This document shows, piece by piece, positions 1 to 6,117 of a DNA stretch of 8,009 nt (position 1 is the stretch's first letter; each line of letters opens with the position of its first letter). A program made the translations under genes and the position numbers. This DNA is from Burkholderiales bacterium. Lineage in GTDB: Bacteria > Pseudomonadota > Gammaproteobacteria > Burkholderiales > Burkholderiaceae_C. The notes below the pieces were generated by a model. It saw only the letters and a list, made by a program, of their open reading frames with translations, ran no database searches and was not told the origin of the DNA. The DNA lies in contig JANXTP010000205.1 in assembly GCA_025352345.1 (NCBI GenBank), positions 1-8,009 of the forward strand, given 5' to 3'.

Positions 1-18
1 GTGGACAAGTGGCGGCGG

Positions 19-195
19 CTACTTGGCGTTCTTTTCGGCCGGTCGTTTCGATTGACGCGGTGCATGCACAGGCACCACTTCTCGAACCTTGTCTCGGCCG
101 GCAGTTGCATCGGTCTGCGCGTGCAACGGGAACTGCTGCGGGCTCAGCGGCGTGGTGGGCAGCGCTGGCTTGTTCGAGCTTTTAGACGGCTTCAT
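19..195 (-). CDS. possible small basic hypothetical protein (58 aa)
   Basis: The reading frame opens at ATG (193-195) and ends at TAG (19-21). It would give a 58-residue hydrophilic protein rich in Pro, Lys, Arg and Gln, ending in RPAEKNAK. I see no membrane segment, signal peptide or recognised domain, and I do not recognise the family. A GGATCC stretch 5-10 nt upstream of the ATG could act as a weak ribosome-binding site. Third codon positions lean towards G/C, but less strongly than in the operon genes further right. The frame extends upstream of this ATG as far as base 360, but that extension reads like random sequence, so I prefer the internal start. The low-complexity composition means it could also be a chance frame in decayed intergenic DNA. 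Confidence 0.35.
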   Translation of the reverse strand: MKPSKSSNKPALPTTPLSPQQFPLHAQTDATAGRDKVREVVPVHAPRQSKRPAEKNAK

Positions 196-469
196 GATCG
201 GATCCGGTTGGTCAGCGCAGTGAACTGGGCGGCTCTCGAGACTTCCGACAGCGCATTGACAGCCACTGAGTCGCCCTGTTGGGTTGGAGGGACATTTTGG
301 CCATGCCCTCATGAACTCGGGTGCTGTCGTCCTGGACGTTTTCTCTGCCAGTGGGAGCACCTGCGAAACAGCTTACCGGGCTGTCACACCGCGGCTGTAG
401 GACAACACCGCCTCCCTTCATCAGCGCCGACCCCCGGCGTGACACTGAGCTCGCACTCAGCCGACAGGG
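196..469. other. stretch without a convincing gene
   Basis: Frames here have irregular composition, many Cys, Trp and Ser residues and no family-like motifs. A 5-bp inverted repeat (CTGAG at 445-449, CTCAG at 456-460) is too short to be meaningful alone. It is followed at 467-480 by GGGTCAAAATTCAG. I associate that type of motif loosely with the ends of IS21-like insertion sequences, but no transposase and no second end are present. The stretch may be a scar of past insertion and decay. Confidence 0.4.
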
Positions 470-751
470 TCAAAATTCAGGCGGCCAGCGGCCGCGCTGA
501 GAGCCCGTAAATATGAAGTTTGGTGCCGCGCTCACCTGAGCCAATGCCGCATCGAGTTCGTCGAATGCGCGGAGCAGCGCCGACCGGTTGTCTTCGGCCG
601 GCGTGATGTCCAGCGTCACCTTCAGCCGGGCCGTGGCGGTCTTCACCAGCGTCGAAAATGCCGGCCCGTCAAGGGTCTTGGGATTCTTTTTGTCGCGGCC
701 CATCGTCCAGGGGCCGACCAGTGCGGGCTCGGACTCGCCATCCCGCGTCAT
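470..751 (-). CDS. hypothetical protein, probably a gene remnant (93 aa from the internal ATG)
   Basis: From ATG (749-751) to TGA (470-472) the frame has strongly G/C-biased third positions and protein-like sequence: LVGPWTMGRDKKNPK (residues 9-23), then a Thr/Val/Leu-rich stretch with LKVTLDITPAEDN. I do not recognise a named family. It resembles short conserved hypothetical proteins found in integrated elements, but I cannot verify this. Protein-like sequence continues in frame upstream of the ATG (DPWADRAATACRPW, 755-802), where the only initiators are TTG codons at 818-820 and 824-826 inside a tandem repeat. The true N-terminus may therefore be lost or start at TTG. After about base 510 the codon bias fades (ATA, TTT, TCT) and the frame runs into the insertion-sequence-like motif at 467-480, so the C-terminus also looks replaced. 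A decayed gene is the likelier reading. Confidence 0.4.
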   Translation of the reverse strand: MTRDGESEPALVGPWTMGRDKKNPKTLDGPAFSTLVKTATARLKVTLDITPAEDNRSALLRAFDELDAALAQVSAAPNFIFTGSQRGRWPPEF

Positions 752-795
752 GGCCACGGCCCAGGGCCTGCAAGCCGTCGCCGCGCGATCAGCCC

Positions 796-827
796 ATGGA
801 TCGAACTCAACATGGATCAAACTCAAA
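796..827. repeat. imperfect 16-bp tandem repeat
   Basis: Two head-to-tail 16-bp copies, ATGGATCGAACTCAAC (796-811) and ATGGATCAAACTCAAA (812-827), match at 14 of 16 positions. They lie at the edge of the AT-rich patch and cover the N-terminal side of the minus-strand remnant. A recent local duplication is the simplest explanation. A paired binding site for a regulator is possible but unsupported. Confidence 0.6.
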
Positions 828-846
828 TCAGATCGATTTGAAAAAA

Positions 847-877
847 ATTGTATTAATGATTCTCTGGCGGATGTCGA
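847..877 (-). promoter_or_regulatory. possible minus-strand promoter in an AT-rich island
   Basis: On the minus strand, TCGACA (872-877) resembles a -35 box at 5 of 6 positions. TACAAT (847-852) resembles a -10 box at 5 of 6 positions. The 19-bp spacer is longer than ideal. It would fire leftward into the remnant ending at base 470. Bases about 837-862, including seven A in a row (841-847), are the most AT-rich patch near the left of the operon, so an upstream element for the rightward operon could also lie here. On the plus strand I find only weak matches. Confidence 0.3.
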
Positions 878-916
878 TAACAGATTCAACTCCAGCTCGC
901 CTGCCCGATTCACCCC

Positions 917-3900
917 ATGACCAATCTCGTTCCGCGCTACGACGCCGCGCTGGTATCGGCGTCCTTCCTGATCGCAACGCTGTCGGCCTACCTGATGCTC
1001 GACCTCGCCAAACGGCTGCGGCAGGACGATCGGGGCCTGGCGCGGGGCTTGTGGATCGGCGGCTCGCTTGCCATGGGCACGGGCATCTGGGCCATGCATT
1101 TCGTCGGCATGCTGGCCTACTCGCTGCCCATCGCACTGGGCTACACCCCGCTCATGACCGTCCTCTCGTGGGGGGCCGGAGTCGCCGCCTGTGCCATTTC
1201 ACTGCGGGTGGGCAGCGCAGGCCCGCTCACGCCACGCCGATTGGCTGAAGGTTCTTTGACCATGGGCCTGGGCATCTGCGCGATGCATTACACGGGCATG
1301 GCCGCACTGGACATGGCGCCGGGAATCGTCTGGAACCCCTGGTTGATCGGCGCCTCGGCAGCCATTGCCGTCGGTGCCTCGGCCGCTGCGCTGATCATCT
1401 TCGCCTGGCTGCGGCAGCGCGGCGAACGGCAGGGCAAGCGCTACCAGGTCGCGGCCGCGATGGTGATGGGCCTGGCGGTCACCGGCATGCACTACACCGG
1501 CGTGGCGGCCGCCAGTTTCCCCTCGGGGTCGGTGTGCCTCAGCGCCAATGCGCTCGGCGGCAATACGCTGGGGGCGATGGTCGTGTTGACGTCGCTCCTG
1601 ATGCTCACGCTGACCCTGATCATCTCGAACATCGAACAGCGCATCGGCCGCAGCACGGCGCGCCTGGCCGAATCGCTCAAACGTTCCAACGTCGAGTTGA
1701 AGCGGCGCGCCGAACTGCTCGCCCAGGCCGAAGAGATCGCGCTGATCGGTTCGAAAGAAACCGACCTCGTCACTGGCGAGTCGACGCTGTCGGCTGGCCT
1801 GTGTCGGCTGTTCGGCGAACCACCGAACACCACCACCGTGGCGCCTGGCTGGTTCATTGCCAGGGTGCCCGCCGACGAGCGCGAATGGGTGCGGTCCATC
1901 CGCGAGCTGGCCCAGACCGACGAGGCGTTCGAATTCCAGCATCGCATCATCCGGCGCGATGGCAGCATCCGGACCGTGCTGCACAGGGGTCGGTTGGAAC
2001 TGGGCGCCGATGGCAAGCCGCTTCGGCTGCACGCCACGCTGCAGGACATCACCTCACGGCGCGAGGCCGAACAGGCGATCGACGACCTCGCCCACATCGA
2101 CGTCGCCACGGGATTGCCGAACCGCACCGCGCTGCTGCAGCGCCTGCTGGAAGCGACGCTGGCGGCCCAACGCGAAGACCGCAGCATCAGCCTGATCGTG
2201 ATCGAGATCGACCCGTTCAGGCAGGGCCAGGAAAACTTGGGCTACGCGGCTGGCGACCACTTGCTGAGGCTCGTGGCGCGACGCCTGCGCCAGATGGCAC
2301 CCGAGGCCGACATGATCGCCCACCTGGGCGCGGGCGAATTCGCGCTGCTTCTGAACGGCCCGGGCGACGCCGGTGAAGACGCCGCGCAAGGCACAGCGCG
2401 GGCCCTGGTCGCCGGTGTGGCCGAGCCGTTCCAGATCGGCGCGATCGAGATTTTCGCCACCTGCGCCGTGGGCGTGGCGTTGTGTCCCGCCGATGCGCAT
2501 TGCCCCGATGAACTGCTCGACCGCGCGGGCGCCTCGGCGCAGCAGGCGCGTCAGCAGGGCACGAACGCAATTTGCTTCTACACCGCAGAAGCGAACAGGC
2601 GTGCCCACGCGCGCCTGGCCAACGAAGCCGGACTGCGGCGCGCGCTCGACCGCAACGAGATCTACGTCTGCTACCAACCGCAGGTGGACCTGAGCACCGG
2701 CCGCATGGTGGGGCTGGAAGCACTGGCGCGCTGGAACGACGCGACCCGCGGCGAGATCTCGTCGTTGGAATTCATTTCGGTGGCGGAGAAGACCGGCCTC
2801 ATCATCCCGATCGGCGAATGGGTGCTGCGCAGGGCGTGCCTTGACGGCCTGCGCTGGCAGGCTGAAGGGCACGCGCCACTGCGCGTCGCCGTCAACCTGT
2901 CGAGGTCGCAGCTCCAGCAGCCCGACATCGTGCAGCGCATCCAGGCCATCCTGAAGGAAACCGGCATGGACCCGCACTACCTGGGCGTGGAGGTGACCGA
3001 GAACATGCTGCTTGACCAGGTCGAGCATGTGGCGCGGACCCTGTCGGCGTTGAAGGCCATCGGCATCGAGATCGCGCTCGACGACTTCGGTACCGGCTAC
3101 TCGAACCTGAGCTATCTGAGCAAGCTGCCGATCGACGTGCTGAAGATCGACCGCGCGTTCGTCCACGAAGTGACCGCGTCGACGCAGGATGTGTCCATCA
3201 CCCGCGCTCTCATCAACATGGCCCACGACCTGAAGATGAAGGTGCTGGCCGAAGGCGTCGAGACCGAAGGCCAGCTTGCCTTGCTGGTGGCCAGCCGTTG
3301 CGATCAGATGCAGGGCTACTTCTTCAGCCGGCCGGTCCGTGCCGATGCGATCGCGGTGATGCTGCGCGACGACAAGCGCCTGCCCGACCACCTGCTCGAA
3401 CGCAAGTCGCGCCAGCGCACACTGCTGCTGGTGGACGACGAGGAGAACATCATCGCGGCGCTGCGCCGGCTGTTGCGCCGCGATGGTTACCACATCGTCA
3501 CCGCCAACAGCGGCGCGCAGGGGTTGCAGCGGCTCGCCGAGAACACCGTCGACGTGATCCTGTCCGATCAGCGCATGCCGGGCATGACCGGCGTCGAGTT
3601 CCTGCGCCGCGCCAAGGAGCTGTATCCGGACACCATGCGCATGTCGCTGTCGGGCTACACCGAATTGCAGTCGATTACCGATGCGGTGAACGAAGGCTCG
3701 ATCTGCAAGTTCCTGACCAAGCCCTGGGACGACGAGATGCTGCGCGGCCATGTTCATGAGGCGTTTCGCCAGAAAGAGATGGCCGACGACAACCGCGAAC
3801 TGGGCGCGCGCCTGCAATCGGCGAATCAGGAACTCGCCGCCGTCAATGTGCGCATGCAGCGGCAGGTGGGCAGGCAGCTTGACCAAATTCGCCGCGACGA

Positions 3901-4225
3901 AGCGCGCCTTCTCAGCGCCCAGGGACTGCTGCAGGACATTCCCGCGCCGGTGATCGGCTTCGATGTCGATGGCATGGTGGCGTACCTGAACACCGAGGCG
4001 CAGGAGCTGTTTCCGATCGACAACTCACCGCTGGGGCGCGACGCGGCAGATGCCCTGGCGCCGTCGCTGGCGCAGGTCTGGCGCGTCAGCGACGGTAGCC
4101 ATGTTCGGATCGATCTGGCGGGGCGGGATTTTCAGGTCGTGTGCCGCGCCATCGGCGATGTCGCGAACCAGCGCGGCAAGCTGATGGTGCTGACGCCGCA
4201 AGATTCGCCAATGACGGTGTACTGA
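917..4225 (+). CDS. MHYT-PAS-GGDEF-EAL-REC-PAS membrane protein, predicted cyclic-di-GMP phosphodiesterase
   Basis: 1102 residues. Residues 1-240 form an MHYT sensor with about seven membrane segments and three signature copies (MHFVGM 60-65, MHYTGM 123-128, MHYTGV 191-196). This family is proposed to sense diatomic gases or redox state through bound metal. A PAS domain follows at about 265-385. The GGDEF domain (383-557) is degenerate: GAGEF at 471-475, Gln438 where the guanine-binding Asn is expected, and no RxxD inhibitory site. It is probably not a cyclase. The EAL domain (562-815) keeps Q587, EALARW (E601), N660, E692/E695, D722-D723, K743, E779 and Q799, so hydrolysis of c-di-GMP to pGpG is likely. 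A receiver domain (834-950: D840/D841, phospho-acceptor D884, S912, K935) sits after the EAL, which is unusual. A coiled coil and a PAS-like segment (about 1005-1095) end the protein. The ATG is supported by the typical MHYT N-terminus, although no clear Shine-Dalgarno precedes it. Confidence 0.95.
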   Translation: MTNLVPRYDAALVSASFLIATLSAYLMLDLAKRLRQDDRGLARGLWIGGSLAMGTGIWAMHFVGMLAYSLPIALGYTPLMTVLSWGAGVAACAISLRVGSAGPLTPRRLAEGSLTMGLGICAMHYTGMAALDMAPGIVWNPWLIGASAAIAVGASAAALIIFAWLRQRGERQGKRYQVAAAMVMGLAVTGMHYTGVAAASFPSGSVCLSANALGGNTLGAMVVLTSLLMLTLTLIISNIEQRIGRSTARLAESLKRSNVELKRRAELLAQAEEIALIGSKETDLVTGESTLSAGLCRLFGEPPNTTTVAPGWFIARVPADEREWVRSIRELAQTDEAFEFQHRIIRRDGSIRTVLHRGRLELGADGKPLRLHATLQDITSRREAEQAIDDLAHIDVATGLPNRTALLQRLLEATLAAQREDRSISLIVIEIDPFRQGQENLGYAAGDHLLRLVARRLRQMAPEADMIAHLGAGEFALLLNGPGDAGEDAAQGTARALVAGVAEPFQIGAIEIFATCAVGVALCPADAHCPDELLDRAGASAQQARQQGTNAICFYTAEANRRAHARLANEAGLRRALDRNEIYVCYQPQVDLSTGRMVGLEALARWNDATRGEISSLEFISVAEKTGLIIPIGEWVLRRACLDGLRWQAEGHAPLRVAVNLSRSQLQQPDIVQRIQAILKETGMDPHYLGVEVTENMLLDQVEHVARTLSALKAIGIEIALDDFGTGYSNLSYLSKLPIDVLKIDRAFVHEVTASTQDVSITRALINMAHDLKMKVLAEGVETEGQLALLVASRCDQMQGYFFSRPVRADAIAVMLRDDKRLPDHLLERKSRQRTLLLVDDEENIIAALRRLLRRDGYHIVTANSGAQGLQRLAENTVDVILSDQRMPGMTGVEFLRRAKELYPDTMRMSLSGYTELQSITDAVNEGSICKFLTKPWDDEMLRGHVHEAFRQKEMADDNRELGARLQSANQELAAVNVRMQRQVGRQLDQIRRDEARLLSAQGLLQDIPAPVIGFDVDGMVAYLNTEAQELFPIDNSPLGRDAADALAPSLAQVWRVSDGSHVRIDLAGRDFQVVCRAIGDVANQRGKLMVLTPQDSPMTVY

Positions 4226-4313
4226 ACCATGCGTGCCATCTCGACCGGCCCGCGGCGGCCGCCGCTTCGAGTTGACGCGCCATTCGAACCCGCCATCCAA
4301 TGAACAAGCTTCC
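4226..4313 (+). promoter_or_regulatory. intercistronic spacer with GC hairpin and two tiny overlapping frames
   Basis: This 88-nt gap separates the MHYT gene from the HDOD gene. It holds a perfect 14-bp palindrome, GCGGCGGCCGCCGC (4252-4265), which can fold as a 5-bp stem with a GGCC loop. No T run follows, so it is not a classical terminator. It also contains a 24-codon frame (ATG 4229, TGA 4301-4303). That frame's stop overlaps ATG 4300 of a 5-codon frame, whose TGA (4315-4317) in turn overlaps the HDOD ATG at 4314. The chain of two ATGA junctions could couple translation across the gap, or it may be chance. No strong promoter is evident. Confidence 0.35.
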
Positions 4314-5159
4314 ATGAAACCCGCTTACGAACCGCTCCAGATTGCCGACGTGCGCGACTTGCCGGCGTTGCCCGCAGCGGTGCTGGAACTGCTCGACATG
4401 CTGGGCCGCGATGACGTCGAGATCAGCGAGATCGTCGCCCGGATCTCACTCGATCAGGCGCTGACGGCGAAGACGCTGCGCCTGGCCAACTCGTCGTTCT
4501 ACGGCATGCCCCGGCATGTCGCGTCGGTGACCGACGCCACCGCAGTGCTGGGCTTGCGCACGGTTCGCGCCGTCGTCACGGCTGCGGTGCTGACCGGCAG
4601 CTTCAAGCCGCCGGCCTGCCGGGGCTTCGACTTCATGGCGTTCTGGCGCCATGCCGTCAACATTGCCGTGATCGCCCGGTTGGTGGCTGCCGAGGCCGGG
4701 GCCGACACCGACGCGGCGTTCACCGCCGGGCTGTTGCACGACGTTGGCCAGCTCGTGCTCGCGAGTGCATACCCGGAGCGCTTCGCGGAGGTGCTGGCGC
4801 ATCGGGCCGAGGCCGAGACCACGCTGCACGACGCCGAGCTGGCGCTGCTGGGCATCGACCACGGGGCCGTGGGTGGGCTGGTTGCCGAACACTGGCGCTT
4901 CCCGCAACCGATCGTCGAGGCGATCGGCCACCACCAAGCCCCGCCGGCGCACGCGCCGGCACTCGCACTCGTGCGCATCGTGCACGTCGCCGATCAACTC
5001 GCCTGCGGACTGGAGCGCGGGACGCCAGCCGCCGACGCAGCGTCGGTCACAGGCCACAGCGCCTGGGCCGATCTGGGGTTGCCCGCGGAAGTCGCGGTGC
5101 GAATTCTTGCCGAGGCCGAACTGCAGACGCAGACCCTCTGCGCCGCCTTGCTGACCTGA
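4314..5159 (+). CDS. HDOD domain signalling protein
   Basis: 281 residues, soluble, and essentially one HDOD domain. The N-terminal half carries the family hallmarks DLPALP (15-20), DQALTAKTLRLANSSFYG (47-64) and a helix around SVTDATAVLGLRTVR (71-85). The C-terminal half keeps an HD-like residue set: H113, H142-D143 (LLHDVG), H183, H206-H207 (GHHQAP) and D227 (VADQL). HDOD proteins generally act as non-enzymatic output or scaffold modules in signalling, often beside kinases and c-di-GMP proteins, and no enzymatic activity is assumed here. ATG 4314 is chosen over the GTG at 4233 because the extra 27 residues are Arg/Pro-rich, read through the GC hairpin and do not resemble the domain. The Shine-Dalgarno is weak, so coupling to upstream translation is plausible. 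The gene ends 10 nt before the kinase start. Confidence 0.9.
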   Translation: MKPAYEPLQIADVRDLPALPAAVLELLDMLGRDDVEISEIVARISLDQALTAKTLRLANSSFYGMPRHVASVTDATAVLGLRTVRAVVTAAVLTGSFKPPACRGFDFMAFWRHAVNIAVIARLVAAEAGADTDAAFTAGLLHDVGQLVLASAYPERFAEVLAHRAEAETTLHDAELALLGIDHGAVGGLVAEHWRFPQPIVEAIGHHQAPPAHAPALALVRIVHVADQLACGLERGTPAADAASVTGHSAWADLGLPAEVAVRILAEAELQTQTLCAALLT

Positions 5160-5162
5160 GGA
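5158..5162 (+). promoter_or_regulatory. ribosome-binding site of the histidine kinase, on the HDOD stop codon
   Basis: GAGGA lies 7 nt before ATG 5170 and shares two bases with the HDOD stop codon TGA (5157-5159). A ribosome ending on the HDOD gene would release directly on this site, which favours translational coupling. It supports ATG 5170 as the kinase start. Confidence 0.75.
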
Positions 5163-5169
5163 CCTGTCG

Positions 5170-6117
5170 ATGACTTTTGCTGAACGACTGCCCGCGAGCA
5201 CCGCAGTCGCGGCCCCCGCCCCCGACCTGACACAGGATCAGGTGCGCGAACTGCGGCTGGCCCATGGCGCGCTGAGTGAGGCCAACGGCAAGCTCTCGGA
5301 GGCCCAGGACAAGCTGGTGCAGTCCGAGAAGCTCGCCTCCATCGGCCAGTTGGCGGCGGGCGTCGCGCACGAGATCAACAACCCGATCGGCTACATCTTC
5401 TCGAATTTCGGCACCCTGGAAAGGTACCTCGGCGATCTGTTCGAGATGCTTGCCGGCTACGAGGCGGCGGAAGAGGAGATGGCGGGAACGCCGAGCGCCG
5501 CGAAGCTGAAGGCGCTGCGCGAACGCATCGAGCTCGACTTCCTGAAGGAAGACATCCCGACGCTGATGGCCGAGTCGAAAGAAGGCATCACGCGGGTCCG
5601 CAAGATCGTCCAGGACCTGAAGGACTTCTCGCGCGTCGACGCCCACCAGGAATGGGTCTGGTCGAACCTGCACCAGGGCATCGATTCGACGCTGAACATG
5701 GTCAACAACGAGATCAGGTACCGGGCTGACGTGGTGAAGGAATACGGCGTGCTGCCGGATGTCTACTGCCTGCCCTCGGAGCTGAACCAGGTCTTCATGA
5801 ACCTGCTCGTGAATGCGGCCCACGCGATCACTGCAGTGCGCGGCGCGATCACGATCCGCAGCGGCACAGACGCAGTCAGCGAGCGGGTCTGGATCGAGGT
5901 GTCGGACAACGGCGGCGGCATCCCGAAGGAAAATCTGGCGCGCATCTTCGACCCGTTCTTCACCACCAAGCCGGTCGGCAAGGGCACCGGTCTGGGTTTG
6001 TCGCTGTCGTACGGCATCGTGCGCAAACACCATGGCCAGCTCGATGTGCGCAGCGAACCGGGTCTGGGCACGACGTTCCGCGTGACCGTGCCCGTCAACG
6101 GGCCGAGCCCGTCATGA
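5170..6117 (+). CDS. soluble sensor histidine kinase
   Basis: 315 residues with no membrane segment and no recognisable PAS, GAF or periplasmic sensor. Residues 1-20 are an Ala/Pro-rich tail. A coiled coil (about 21-56) leads into the HisKA dimerisation domain with the phospho-acceptor in GVAHEINNP (H67). A long helical insert (about 85-150) separates the H-box from the ATPase domain. The ATP-binding boxes are complete: N box around N211/N215, G1 DNGGGI (246-251), F box FDPFFTTK (260-267) and G2 GTGLGLSLSYG (272-282). It should autophosphorylate on H67 and pass phosphate to aspartates. No receiver is fused to it, but two are encoded in the same operon (upstream MHYT-EAL-REC protein and downstream REC/HD-GYP protein). 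Lacking its own sensor, it probably takes its signal through a partner protein, the HDOD protein being the nearest candidate. Its stop codon overlaps the next gene's start (ATGA, 6114-6117). Confidence 0.93.
   Translation: MTFAERLPASTAVAAPAPDLTQDQVRELRLAHGALSEANGKLSEAQDKLVQSEKLASIGQLAAGVAHEINNPIGYIFSNFGTLERYLGDLFEMLAGYEAAEEEMAGTPSAAKLKALRERIELDFLKEDIPTLMAESKEGITRVRKIVQDLKDFSRVDAHQEWVWSNLHQGIDSTLNMVNNEIRYRADVVKEYGVLPDVYCLPSELNQVFMNLLVNAAHAITAVRGAITIRSGTDAVSERVWIEVSDNGGGIPKENLARIFDPFFTTKPVGKGTGLGLSLSYGIVRKHHGQLDVRSEPGLGTTFRVTVPVNGPSPS

Noticed and set aside
467..480. Motif resembling an insertion sequence end (GGGTCAAAATTCAG)
   Set aside because: As a mobile element it fails: there is one short motif only, with no transposase, second end or target duplication. 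It is kept as a comment, not a feature.
1..510. Plus-strand frame of 169 codons from a GTG at the left edge
   Set aside because: The translation is rich in Arg, Cys, Trp and His with no family resemblance or codon bias. The opposite strand has the more plausible small protein.
588..920. Plus-strand frame whose TGA overlaps the MHYT ATG
   Set aside because: The overlap looks like translational coupling, but the product is compositionally random and lies opposite the better-supported minus-strand remnant.
1534..2376. Plus-strand 280-codon frame inside the MHYT gene
   Set aside because: It is out of frame with a fully supported gene, and its translation is Arg/Ala/Gly-rich without domain features.
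2054..3886. Long minus-strand open frame (610 codons) opposite the MHYT/EAL gene
   Set aside because: It is antisense to a gene with complete recognisable domains. Its product is His/Gln/Arg-rich with no motif, as expected from a GC-rich antisense frame.
4233..4313. N-terminal extension of the HDOD protein from GTG 4233
   Set aside because: The added residues are Arg/Pro-rich, read through a hairpin and do not belong to the domain. ATG 4314 gives the normal N-terminus.
5047..6033. Minus-strand open frame (328 codons) opposite the histidine kinase
   Set aside because: The plus strand has all kinase boxes. The antisense product is low-information Arg/Asp/Gln-rich sequence.
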